A stretch of DNA of 64,000 nucleotides, taken from JAENVU01 sp031430375 (GTDB lineage Bacteria > Actinomycetota > Acidimicrobiia > IMCC26256 > JAENVU01). Positions 27,046 to 35,167 of this stretch are shown piece by piece (position 1 is the first letter of the stretch; every line of letters starts with the position of its first letter). The translations under genes and the position numbers were made by a program. Under the pieces are notes generated by a model that did no database searches, had not been told where the DNA came from, and was given only the letters and a program-made list of their open reading frames with translations. The stretch spans positions 8,474 through 72,473 of the forward strand of contig JANPBJ010000144.1 of the NCBI GenBank assembly GCA_031430375.1, read 5' to 3'.

Positions 27046-27098
27046 CCGAACTTGCGCCACAAATCCACCTCAGCGGTGGGAAAGTGGCGCAAGTTCGG
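27046..27098. repeat. 15-bp perfect inverted repeat between sucD and purN
   Basis: CCGAACTTGCGCCAC at 27046-27060 and its exact reverse complement at 27084-27098, separated by 23 bases. The right arm touches the sucD stop codon (27099-27101). No T-run follows on the minus strand, so it is not a classic intrinsic terminator, though long GC stems can stop transcription in actinobacteria. It could equally be a REP/PU-like dispersed element or a mini-transposon remnant. Confidence 0.85.
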
Positions 27099-27983
27099 CT
27101 AGAGGGAGGCGACCACCTTGGTCATGAGGTCGCCCGCTTCGGTGGGGTTGAGGCCCACCGAGACGCCCGCGTCGCGCAGGGCGTCCATCTTGGCCGCGGC
27201 GGTGCCCTTGCCGCCCGAGACGATCGCACCCGCGTGCCCCATCTTCTTGCCTGGCGGCGCGGTCACCCCGGCCACGTAGGCCACCACCGGCTTCGTCATC
27301 GAGCTCTTGATGAATGCCGCGGCTTCTTCCTCGGCCGACCCACCGATCTCGCCGATCATCATCACGGCCAGGGTCTCGGGGTCTGCCTCGAATGCCCGCA
27401 GGCAGTCGATGAAGCTCGTGCCCGGCACCGGGTCGCCGCCGATCCCCACGCATGTGGTGACGCCAATGTCCTGCTGCTTGAGTTCGTGGAGCGCTTGGTA
27501 GGTGAGCGTGCCCGACCGGCTCACAATCCCCACCGGCCCGCCCGCCTTGGCAATGTGACCCGCGGTGATCCCGATGTTGGCCTTACCGGGGCTGATGATC
27601 CCCGGACAGTTCGGACCGAGAAGCGAAACATTTGGGTAGTCGCGCTTCAACGCGTTGAAGAACCACGCCTCGTCGTGCGCGGGTACACCCTCGGTGATGA
27701 CCACGATGAACTCCACGCCACCCGCCGCAGCATCCATCACCGCATCGCGCACACCCGGGGCGGGAATGAAAACGCACGACGCCGTTGCGCCGGTGGCCGC
27801 CACGGCCTCACCCACGTTCGCGAAGATCGGGATGCCGTCAACATCGGTGCCGGCCTTCTTCGGATTGGTTCCCGCCACCACCTGCGTCCCGTATTCACGG
27901 TTGAGGAGTCCGTAGAACCGACCCTGCGAACCGGTGAGTCCTTGGTAGACGACCTTCGTCGTCTCGTCCACGAAAATACTCAC
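27099..27983 (-). CDS. sucD: Succinyl-CoA synthetase, alpha subunit
   Basis: 294 residues from GTG 27983, chosen because AGGAGGG lies 7 bases before it; an earlier ATG has no such site. The CoA-binding Rossmann domain shows YQGLTGSQGRFY and GTNPKKAG. LLGPNCPGIISP and the phospho-histidine loop MGHAGAIVSGGKG with its His are present. It forms the ligase with SucC, making succinyl-CoA from succinate, or ATP/GTP in the TCA direction. The sucC gene is 87 bases upstream on the same strand. Confidence 0.95.
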   Translation of the reverse strand: MSIFVDETTKVVYQGLTGSQGRFYGLLNREYGTQVVAGTNPKKAGTDVDGIPIFANVGEAVAATGATASCVFIPAPGVRDAVMDAAAGGVEFIVVITEGVPAHDEAWFFNALKRDYPNVSLLGPNCPGIISPGKANIGITAGHIAKAGGPVGIVSRSGTLTYQALHELKQQDIGVTTCVGIGGDPVPGTSFIDCLRAFEADPETLAVMMIGEIGGSAEEEAAAFIKSSMTKPVVAYVAGVTAPPGKKMGHAGAIVSGGKGTAAAKMDALRDAGVSVGLNPTEAGDLMTKVVASL

Positions 27984-28070
27984 TTCATTTCCCTCCTGGT
28001 CCTTCGGCCCGGGCCGGGCGGCCCCCACTCGGCGACCGCGAAATCGGTAGATCAGGTAACAACGCCGCGT

Positions 28071-29219
28071 TCACGGTTTCCCTCCCGCGAGTGCAACCAC
28101 CCGGCGCGCCGCATCCAACATGGTGGGTTCGATTTGCAGCCGCTCGGAGAGGTGCGGTTCGAGAATCGCCCGTCCTTCATCCGCGTTGGTTCCGTCGAGA
28201 CGGATCACGATCGGCGCATCGATCTTCACTCGGGCGAGCGCCTGCACAATTCCGTTCGCCACCTCTTCACCCTTGGTAATGCCACCGAAGATGTTGATGA
28301 AGATCGAGCGGACGTTGGGATCGTTGTTGATCACATCGAGCGCACCGGCCATCACCTCGGCATTCGCGCCGCCCCCGATATCGAGGAAGTTCGCAGGGGT
28401 GCCACCCACTTGCGTGACGATGTCGACGGTGCTCATCGCGAGCCCCGCACCATTGGCGATGATGCCGACGGCGCCGTCGAGGCCGATGTACTGCAGACCT
28501 TTGTCGTGCGCCGACTGTTCGCGAGCGTCACGGACCTGGGTGGCGTCGTACTCCGCGTAGTCGGCGTGGCGGAACACCGAGTTGTCATCCAAGCTCACCT
28601 TCGCGTCGAGCGCGTGCACGCGACCGTCCGGCGTGAGGATCAGTGGATTGATCTCCACGAGATCGGCGTCGCCTTCGGTGTAGGCGGTGTAGAGCTTCAT
28701 CAGAATGTCGACGGTGCCGTCGACTGCGGCGGGATTCAGCGCGGCAGCTTCCACCCACGCCCGACACGCAACCTCGGTGAGACCCTCGACCGGGTTGATG
28801 TGGATCTTGGCAATCGCGTCCGGGCTGGTGACGGCCACTTCCTCGATCTCCACCCCCCCTTGCGCAGAGAGCATTCCGAGGTACTGCTTCGCGGAGCGGT
28901 CGAGCGTGAACGACGCGTAGTACTCCTCGGCGATGTCGCTCGCCACCTCGATCCACACGACCTTCACCACATGGCCCTTGATGTCCATTCCAATGATGTT
29001 GCCCGCGTGCTCTCGCACTTCAACCGCGTTGGCGGCGAGCTTGATACCGCCCGCCTTCCCGCGCCCACCCACTTGGACCTGCGCCTTGACCACCACCGGA
29101 TAACCGACGGTGTCGGCCGCGCGCACCGCGCCGTCAACTGTGGTGACTGCCTCGCCCGCGGAGACGGGAATGCCGTACCGCGCGAAGAACTGCTTGCCTT
29201 GATATTCGTACAGGTCCAC
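28071..29219 (-). CDS. sucC: Succinyl-CoA synthetase, beta subunit (ADP-forming)
   Basis: 382 residues. The N-terminal MDLYEYQGKQFFARYGIPV, the ATP-grasp segments VVKAQVQVGGRGKAGG and ADLVEINPLILTPDGRVHALDAK, and the C-terminal GIIANGAGLAMSTVDIV and FINIFGGITKGEEVA are all canonical. It binds nucleotide and succinate. A B12-binding mutase subunit gene lies 45 bases upstream on the same strand, linking methylmalonyl-CoA conversion to succinyl-CoA use. Confidence 0.95.
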   Translation of the reverse strand: MDLYEYQGKQFFARYGIPVSAGEAVTTVDGAVRAADTVGYPVVVKAQVQVGGRGKAGGIKLAANAVEVREHAGNIIGMDIKGHVVKVVWIEVASDIAEEYYASFTLDRSAKQYLGMLSAQGGVEIEEVAVTSPDAIAKIHINPVEGLTEVACRAWVEAAALNPAAVDGTVDILMKLYTAYTEGDADLVEINPLILTPDGRVHALDAKVSLDDNSVFRHADYAEYDATQVRDAREQSAHDKGLQYIGLDGAVGIIANGAGLAMSTVDIVTQVGGTPANFLDIGGGANAEVMAGALDVINNDPNVRSIFINIFGGITKGEEVANGIVQALARVKIDAPIVIRLDGTNADEGRAILEPHLSERLQIEPTMLDAARRVVALAGGKP

Positions 29220-29264
29220 TGGACTCCTCAGGGACTTCCCGCCGTTGCCGGCGGGCGGGACGGA

Positions 29265-29681
29265 TCACTCGGCCGGTAGGGCCTCCCGCGCGTCGAGCGC
29301 GGTCTCGAGCCACTCGTGAATCGAGACGAGGGTGGTACCGGGAGTGAACAGCTCGGCGACGCCGAGCGCTTTGAGCTTGGGAATGTCGGCATCGGGGATG
29401 ATCCCGCCGCCGAACACCACAACTTCGTTGAGACCGCGTTCCGCCAGCAGCGAAAGCACGCGCGGGAACAACGTCATGTGCGCGCCGGAGAGCAATGACA
29501 GGCCCACGGCATCGGCGTCTTCTTGGAGTGCCGTTTCGGCGATCTGTTCCGGGGTCTGGTGTAAACCCGTGTAAATGACCTCAAACCCACCATCGCGCAG
29601 GGCTCGGGCGATCACTTTCGCGCCGCGATCATGACCATCGAGGCCGGGTTTGGCGATGACCACTCGGTAACGGCGCTGCAT
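29265..29681 (-). CDS. Cobalamin-binding subunit of methylmalonyl-CoA mutase-type enzyme
   Basis: 138 residues forming a complete B12-binding domain alone. VVIAKPGLDGHDRGAKVIARAL holds the DxHxxG histidine that replaces dimethylbenzimidazole as lower cobalt ligand. VGLSLLSGAHMTLFPRVL and VVFGGGIIPDADIPKL are the other B12-fold signatures. It would pair with a separate catalytic subunit, not in this window, to isomerise methylmalonyl-CoA or a related acyl-CoA. Its place upstream of sucCD supports entry of propionate-derived carbon into the TCA cycle. Confidence 0.88.
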   Translation of the reverse strand: MQRRYRVVIAKPGLDGHDRGAKVIARALRDGGFEVIYTGLHQTPEQIAETALQEDADAVGLSLLSGAHMTLFPRVLSLLAERGLNEVVVFGGGIIPDADIPKLKALGVAELFTPGTTLVSIHEWLETALDAREALPAE

Positions 29682-29816
29682 GCGCCCCGAACCCTAGCGA
29701 TCAGCCCTGGAACCCGGCCAAACGCGGGCGGTATTCAGGTCCCGGCTGCCGCACCGGCTCTGGCCCGGCTCCGGCCCGGCTGGACTCCCGCCCCGCTGCC
29801 TGAGTACACCTCCACT

Positions 29817-30308
29817 GTGGCCAACGAAGCACGCACGCGCCGGACCGACCGTCAATCTGATCTCCGGCTCCTTCTGGGCGCATCCGTCGCTGTACTCATC
29901 GGTGGCCTTGTGGTAGCCGCAGCGATCTTGGCGGTCACCTCCGACGGAGCGCTCCCCGACATTCGCAAGCCCCAGCCGTTCGGCAGCGCGGTCGACGTCG
30001 CCAAGAAGGTGCGTGAAGGCGGGCCGGTCAACATTGCCGGCCTCTCCGGCGACGACGGCTTCTGGATCACGAGCGAGGGCGGATCACCCGTGGCCCTGCT
30101 GGTGCAACAACCCGGACCACCACGGTGCACCCTGCGGTGGCGCGGCTCGTTGGACACGTTCACATGCGACAACCGGCCGGTGAAGGTCGCCGACCTCGCG
30201 CGGTTCCGGAGCTTCACGTCTCGCACCGGGACCACGAAGGGCCTCTACATGGTGGAGCTCAAGAAGGTCCTCCCCGCACCAGCAGCAGCGGGTTCGGCCG
30301 GCGGCTGA
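29817..30308 (+). CDS. Single-pass membrane protein, possibly degenerate Rieske-like fold
   Basis: 163 residues from GTG 29817. An N-terminal cytoplasmic stretch is followed by one membrane helix (LLLGASVAVLIGGLVVAAAILAV), then an extracytoplasmic domain of about 110 residues. In that domain PPRCTLRWRG followed by FTCDN is reminiscent of the GCTLRW...FxCPCH region of Rieske proteins, but the cluster-binding histidines and paired cysteines are absent. A Rieske-derived domain without the [2Fe-2S] cluster is only a suggestion. Convergent with the DUF222 fragment and divergent from the B12-binding subunit gene. Confidence 0.6.
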   Translation: MANEARTRRTDRQSDLRLLLGASVAVLIGGLVVAAAILAVTSDGALPDIRKPQPFGSAVDVAKKVREGGPVNIAGLSGDDGFWITSEGGSPVALLVQQPGPPRCTLRWRGSLDTFTCDNRPVKVADLARFRSFTSRTGTTKGLYMVELKKVLPAPAAAGSAGG

Positions 30309-30323
30309 CAGCCTCCGCAACCC

Positions 30324-30641
30324 TCATCGGGCGCTCAACCACACGGCAAGCGCCCTCCCGAGGCGACCAGCCGGGGTGCCCGCAGCAAGCGCAAGGAGCT
30401 CGACCTCGTTCGCGGCCGTCGCCACCCGGGTCAACATGCGGACTTTGCTGGACGAGACCAGCCCCTCGTCAAACGCCCCGTCGATCATCGGTAGACCCAC
30501 GAGGGCTGTTCCGATCCGCAACCACTCGCGGGCCGTGCACACCTCAACATCGAGCGCCTCGCCCACCCAATGCGCGCACGTGGGCGCATCATCGGCGGTC
30601 CACTCGCCCGACGCGTCGAGCGCCGCGACCAATGTGACCAT
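30324..30641 (-). pseudogene. DUF222 (13E12-type) protein fragment
   Basis: 105 residues resembling the N-terminal part of actinobacterial DUF222/HNH-endonuclease repeat proteins: APTCAHWVGEALDVEVCTAREWLRIG, then AFDEGLVSSSKVRMLTRVAT and AGRLGRALAVWL. Full members exceed 350 residues and usually end with an HNH nuclease; here the frame stops just after the first helical bundle. These genes are multicopy and often broken, so this is probably a relic. It lies directly downstream of the helicase gene. Confidence 0.72.
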
Positions 30642-30674
30642 GGGGTGAGACCATCGATCTCGGACACCCCCGCC

Positions 30675-30692
30675 ACGCGTCCGCGGACGCGT
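30675..30692. repeat. 18-bp perfect palindrome at the end of the helicase gene
   Basis: ACGCGTCCGCGGACGCGT is identical to its own reverse complement and overlaps the last base of the helicase stop codon. No T-run follows on either side. It may act as a transcription end point for the helicase gene or mark the edge of the DUF222 relic. Confidence 0.8.
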
Positions 30693-32983
30693 CAGAGCTT
30701 CTGAAGCGGTGCCCAGGCGAGGAGGAGCGTCTTCTCGCCCACGTCACGGAAGCGGACGGTCGCTTCGGCCTTGTCGCCTTCGCCGCGCATATTGATAATC
30801 ACACCTTCGCCGAACTTCTCATGGCCAACATCGTCACCGATCCGCAGACCGATCTGTTCGGCCCCGCGTGCACCGGACGGCTCGCGCGGCACCGACGCGG
30901 CCGCGGCCACCGCCGATCGGTGTTCACCCATCCCGTGCCCGCGCGACGGTGCCCGCCCCTGCGCACGCACCAAGGCCTCAGGGATCTCCGCCAGGAACCG
31001 GCTCGGCGGGTAGTAGTCGGTGGAGCCAAAGAGCTGGCGGCTCCAGGCGTGGGTGAGGTACAGCCGCTTCTCCGCCCGAGTGATGCCCACGTAACACAGC
31101 CGCCGTTCCTCTTCGAGCTCTTCGGGATCACCGAGTGACCGTGAGTGCGGAAAGATTCCGTCTTCCATACCGGTGAGGAACACCACCGGATATTCGAGAC
31201 CCTTGGCGGTATGCAGCGTCATCAACGTGACCACCGATTCCTCGGCGGTCACCTCGTCCAGGTCCGTGACGAGCGAGATCCCCTCGAGGAACGCTTGGAC
31301 CCGCGCCAGCCCGCGCGGCGGGTCGGTGCCTTCTTCCACACCGGCAATACCGGCGAGGCCCGAAACATCACCGGCATCGAGGCGCTCGTCGAAGTCGCGC
31401 GCGACCCCCACGAGTTCGCCGAGGTTCTCGATGCGGCCCACTGACTCGATGGTGCGCTCGGCCTCGAGCTCGGCAAGGTAGCCGGTGCGATCGAGCATGG
31501 TCTCGAGCACTCCGCTCACGCCGCGTTCGGCCGCGGCCGTTTCGAGCTCGGTCATGACTTCGAGCAGGTCCTTCACGCCACCGAGGGCGCGCCCGGTGAC
31601 TCCGGCTGCCGCGGCTTCACGCAGTGCGTCACGGAAGACAACGTTGGCCCCCTGGGCGTACGCCTCCACCTTGCGGACCGACGTGTCGCCCACGCCGCGC
31701 TTGGGAATGTTGACGATCCGTTTCCAACCGACTTCGTCATCGGGATTCGAAAGGCTCCGCAAGTAGGCGAGGGCGTCTTTGATCTCGCGCCGGTCATAGA
31801 ACTTGGTCCCGCCCACGATCCGGTACGGCACACCAGACCGAACGAACGACTCTTCGACCACGCGGCTCTGCGCGTTGGTGCGATAGAAGACCGCGACGTC
31901 GCCGTAGCGGATCTGCTCCACGTCCACGAGCCGATCGATCTCCGACACGATGAACGAAGCCTCGTCGCGTTCGTCTTCCGCGTGGTAGCGGGTGATGAGT
32001 TCGCCACCAACCTGTTCCGTCCAGAGATGCTTGGGTCGGCGCGCTGCATTGTTCGCGATGACCGCGTTCGCGGCGTCGAGAATCGTGGCGGTCGATCGGT
32101 AGTTCTGGTCCAACACGATGATCGACGCTTCGGGGAACTCCTCCTCGAACCGCATCAAGTTCCGGTGATCTGCCCCTCGGAATTTGTAGACACTCTGGTC
32201 ACTGTCGCCCACGACCATCACGTTGCGATGTTCTTGTGACAGCAGTCGGACGATCTCCCACTGGGCGATGTTCGTGTCTTGGAACTCGTCCACCAGAATG
32301 TGCGAGAAGCGGTGCCGCCAGCGGTGCAGTGCATCCGGGTGTTCGCGGAACAGCTTCACCACGAGCAGCAGCAAGTCATCGAAGTCGGCAGCCGACGCTT
32401 CCGCGAGGCGGCGTTGGTACTCCACATAGACCTCGGCCACCCGGAGGTCCGGTGGCGTCACCGCCTTGGCCAACGCCTCATCGGCTCCGACAAGGTCGTT
32501 CTTCAACGCCGAGATCGAGTGGTGCAACCGCCGCGGTGGGAACCGTTTCGGATCGAGGTTGAGGTCACGGCGGACGTAATCGACGAGCCGCACCGCATCG
32601 GACTGGTCATAGATCGAGAACGACGACCGGTAGCCGAGGAGACCGGCCTCACGCCGCAGAATCCGTGAACACGCCGAGTGGAACGTGGCGACCCACATAC
32701 GACGCGCCACCGGACCGACGAGAGTGGCGACACGATCCTTCATCTCCCCTGCGGCCTTGTTCGTGAACGTGATCGCCAGGATCTCGAACGGCGAGACGCC
32801 GCGTTCACCCACGAGGTACGCCACTCGATGGGTCAAGAGACGCGTCTTGCCCGAGCCCGCCCCGGCGACCACGAGCACCGGGCCATCGGGTGCCGAAACC
32901 GCGTCACGCTGTACCGGGTTCAGGCCGTCGAGGAGTTGCGACCCCGTCATTTCGTGGCCTCGTGGCGTCGCCTCACTCATCAT
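30692..32983 (-). CDS. pcrA: ATP-dependent DNA helicase, UvrD/PcrA family
   Basis: 763 residues, the usual SF1A length. The Q motif is LNPVQRDAV and Walker A is VVAGAGSGKTRLL. ILAITFTNKAAGEMK is motif Ia, LVDEFQDTN is motif II (Walker B), VVGDSDQSVYKFRGA is motif III, and MTLHTAKGLEYPVVFLTG and RRLCYVGITRAEKRLYLT are motifs V and VI. The C-terminus (DVGHEKFGEGVIINMRGEG) is the Tudor-like region of PcrA that contacts RNA polymerase. Role: 3'-5' unwinding in nucleotide excision repair and removal of RecA or stalled polymerase. It may be named uvrD1 in actinobacteria. Confidence 0.95.
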   Translation of the reverse strand: MMSEATPRGHEMTGSQLLDGLNPVQRDAVSAPDGPVLVVAGAGSGKTRLLTHRVAYLVGERGVSPFEILAITFTNKAAGEMKDRVATLVGPVARRMWVATFHSACSRILRREAGLLGYRSSFSIYDQSDAVRLVDYVRRDLNLDPKRFPPRRLHHSISALKNDLVGADEALAKAVTPPDLRVAEVYVEYQRRLAEASAADFDDLLLLVVKLFREHPDALHRWRHRFSHILVDEFQDTNIAQWEIVRLLSQEHRNVMVVGDSDQSVYKFRGADHRNLMRFEEEFPEASIIVLDQNYRSTATILDAANAVIANNAARRPKHLWTEQVGGELITRYHAEDERDEASFIVSEIDRLVDVEQIRYGDVAVFYRTNAQSRVVEESFVRSGVPYRIVGGTKFYDRREIKDALAYLRSLSNPDDEVGWKRIVNIPKRGVGDTSVRKVEAYAQGANVVFRDALREAAAAGVTGRALGGVKDLLEVMTELETAAAERGVSGVLETMLDRTGYLAELEAERTIESVGRIENLGELVGVARDFDERLDAGDVSGLAGIAGVEEGTDPPRGLARVQAFLEGISLVTDLDEVTAEESVVTLMTLHTAKGLEYPVVFLTGMEDGIFPHSRSLGDPEELEEERRLCYVGITRAEKRLYLTHAWSRQLFGSTDYYPPSRFLAEIPEALVRAQGRAPSRGHGMGEHRSAVAAAASVPREPSGARGAEQIGLRIGDDVGHEKFGEGVIINMRGEGDKAEATVRFRDVGEKTLLLAWAPLQKL

Positions 32984-33005
32984 GGTGATCGTACAGATGT
33001 TCGAG

Positions 33006-33290
33006 TCAGTATTCTGTGCCCAAGTCAGGGTCGATGCGAACTTCCTGAGTCCGCTCGTCGACCGCAGCCTTGCGGAACGCTCGCAACAGCCTCGTACCGT
33101 CCTCGTTCAGTGTGACCGTGAACGCTCCCGTGGCTTCGTCGATCTCGAGCGAGAAGTACGGCTCCCAGTCGGAGTCGAGCGCGAGCGCGTCGGCATCAGC
33201 CTCCGGTGGGAGACGACGGTATCGGCGGCGCTCCTGGTCGAAGAGCCAAACGCTGTGGGCAGACTCAATCCGTTCCACGAAGCAGATCAC
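33006..33290 (-). CDS. Hypothetical small protein
   Basis: 94 residues with no recognised domain. The sequence is mixed alpha/beta and acidic (VWLFDQERRRYRRLPPEADADAL, EPYFSLEIDEATGAFTVTLNEDGTRLLRAF), ending with an acidic tail. It lies 22 bases upstream of the helicase gene on the same strand, so co-expression is likely. Codon use matches the neighbours. Confidence 0.6.
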   Translation of the reverse strand: MICFVERIESAHSVWLFDQERRRYRRLPPEADADALALDSDWEPYFSLEIDEATGAFTVTLNEDGTRLLRAFRKAAVDERTQEVRIDPDLGTEY

Positions 33291-33382
33291 GCTACCGGGT
33301 CAGATCAATCGCGCAAGGGTCGCCGCCACCATCGCCTCACGTGCGCCGCCGTCACGTCCGTGAGCCTCTCACTGCGGAGCGC

Positions 33383-33398
33383 GGTCAGGACCCTGACC
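33383..33398 (-). terminator. Possible terminator hairpin after the beta-propeller lipoprotein gene
   Basis: GGTCAG and CTGACC arms (33383-33388 / 33393-33398) around a short loop, 10 bases beyond the stop at 33408. No T-run follows, so termination is uncertain. Confidence 0.35.
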
Positions 33399-33407
33399 GT
33401 CAGCGGT

Positions 33408-35015
33408 TCAGGTGACCGAGAAGGCGTTCGGCAGGAACGCAAGCCCACCCGTCAGTGGTCCTGCACCGGACCCATTGTCCACAATGAACGGCATTCGCGC
33501 GCCGAGTTCGGCATTCGCAGCCACGGTGACCGCCACATCAACCTGAGCGTCGCTGACGAATGTGAGCCCAGTGACCTCGACGCCCTCACCCATCAACACC
33601 AGGGACCCAGGATGCAGCGACGACCCATGCATCGAGATCGTGCCAGAAGTCCCCCGTGCGATCGTTGTCGGCGTTGCGAACAGGAGGAACGGAACCGGGT
33701 TCGACCGCTGGTACAGGTCAGCCACGGTGCCGTTGGTATCCGATGGGGTCACGTCGCTTGCGAAAGACGTAAAGACGATGTATCGACCATCCCCGCTGAT
33801 CGCGCCAGGCGTGGAACCCGCGACCGCCGGATCCAAGTTCGATGGTTCGCCCATTCGCGATGTGGTGCCCGCTAGCGCCGTCGATCCGGCGGTACGGTCA
33901 CGCAAGTATGAGTTCGACAGTGCCGTGCCAACCAGAGTGGACAAGTTCGAAGCGCCGCTTTGAAACAGCACGAACCGACCGTTGTCGCTCAGCCCCGTGA
34001 CAAAGCTGTAGTCGTCTGAATCCTCGCCGGTCGTGCCCACGCTGATCCGCTGGATCGTGCCACCGGCGGCCGGAGCGGCATACACGTCCGAAGTGTCGTT
34101 GGTATCGGGAGTCGCAACCAGGTTGCCCGCATCAGAATCAAATGCAACGACTGCGCCGTTCCCGCTGATCGCGACATTCGTGGAATCGAGGTCGCCTTCG
34201 TCGCCGCCGGCCAATGCCGTGATGCGCGTGGTCGTCACCGCCGTGCGATCACGTACAAACACATCCGTATAGACGCCGCTGTCGTTGATATCAAAGTTCG
34301 ATGCGTTGGAAACGAACGCCACGTAGCGGCCGTCGTCACTGATTGATCCGCCAAAGGACTCCAGATCGCCCTCGGTCCCGTCGGTAGCAACGCTGACTCG
34401 CGTGGTGGTCCCGGCCAACGTGTCCCGGAGGTACACGTCGGTACTGAAGTTCTGGTCGACCAAACCGATGAGGTTTTCGGAATCCGAAGCAAACACGATA
34501 AACCGGCCATCCGGGGTCATCGCCTGCAGGTACGAGCCGCCGTCGCCCTGACCACCATTGTTCCGGCGGCTCACCCGCGCGGTCGTCCCGAGCTGGCGAT
34601 CGCGCACGAACACATCAGTGGAGAGGTTCGTGTCGCCGATGATCAGATCCTCCGAGTCGCTCATGAAGGCGACGAAGCGGCCGGTCGCGGAGACCAGACC
34701 TTGGTAGCCACCCAGCGCGCTTTGGGCATCGGCATCCGTGATGGAAATGCGCTCAGTGGTCTTGGCTTGATTGTCACGGAGAAACACGTCGGTCGCACCG
34801 TTCGTGTCGTTGGCGACCAGATCGGTGGAGTCCGAGGAGAAGACCACGTATCGGCCGTCGGGCGACAGATCCGTGGCGACCGGTGTACCACCGGCCGACT
34901 GATTGCCTGCAGTGGAAACGTTCACCCGGCCGACCCATGCGCAACCACTCGTCGCAAGTACGACGGCAAGCGCGAGGCCTCCTATACGAACCCGTCCCAT
35001 GTATCCCACTCCCAA
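33408..35015 (-). CDS. Secreted lipoprotein with TolB/PD40-type beta-propeller
   Basis: 535 residues. A lipoprotein signal is clear: GGLALAVVLATSGC, with the lipidated Cys at 25 if translation starts at 35015, or at 20 from the ATG at 35000. The body is a run of repeats of the form SPDGRYVVFSSDSTDLVANDTNGATDVFLRD, at least six blades with a recurrent D-T-N-x-x-x-D-V-F-V-R-D element, typical of WD40-like PD40/TolB propellers. Its last 90 residues (from about 445, GTSGTISMHGSSLHPGSLVLMG) look like an IPT-type beta-sandwich. Likely an exported, membrane-anchored binding protein; ligand unknown. Confidence 0.82.
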   Translation of the reverse strand: MGVGYMGRVRIGGLALAVVLATSGCAWVGRVNVSTAGNQSAGGTPVATDLSPDGRYVVFSSDSTDLVANDTNGATDVFLRDNQAKTTERISITDADAQSALGGYQGLVSATGRFVAFMSDSEDLIIGDTNLSTDVFVRDRQLGTTARVSRRNNGGQGDGGSYLQAMTPDGRFIVFASDSENLIGLVDQNFSTDVYLRDTLAGTTTRVSVATDGTEGDLESFGGSISDDGRYVAFVSNASNFDINDSGVYTDVFVRDRTAVTTTRITALAGGDEGDLDSTNVAISGNGAVVAFDSDAGNLVATPDTNDTSDVYAAPAAGGTIQRISVGTTGEDSDDYSFVTGLSDNGRFVLFQSGASNLSTLVGTALSNSYLRDRTAGSTALAGTTSRMGEPSNLDPAVAGSTPGAISGDGRYIVFTSFASDVTPSDTNGTVADLYQRSNPVPFLLFATPTTIARGTSGTISMHGSSLHPGSLVLMGEGVEVTGLTFVSDAQVDVAVTVAANAELGARMPFIVDNGSGAGPLTGGLAFLPNAFSVT

Positions 35016-35088
35016 AGCCAGACCCAGAAACGGACAATGATAGTCAAACAGGACGGCGACTCAGGACGCGGGCCCTGCCGCCGGGTGG

Positions 35089-35167
35089 CTCACTCCCACT
35101 CGCCACTTCACGAGTGCTCGATCGGTAAACCCTCGGCTTCGCCTCCGGTTTTCCTCACTCCCACTCG
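35089..35167. repeat. 14-bp direct repeat duplicating the guaA 3' end
   Basis: CTCACTCCCACTCG occurs at 35089-35102 and again at 35154-35167. The second copy holds the guaA stop and last codons (Glu-Trp-Glu-stop on the minus strand), and the first copy would encode the same end. Between them lie 51 bases. It looks like a leftover of a short duplication or a recombination footprint at the gene end. Confidence 0.8.

Noticed and set aside
26925..29279. 784-codon open frame on the plus strand over sucCD
   Set aside because: Antisense shadow of sucD/sucC, which are unambiguous.
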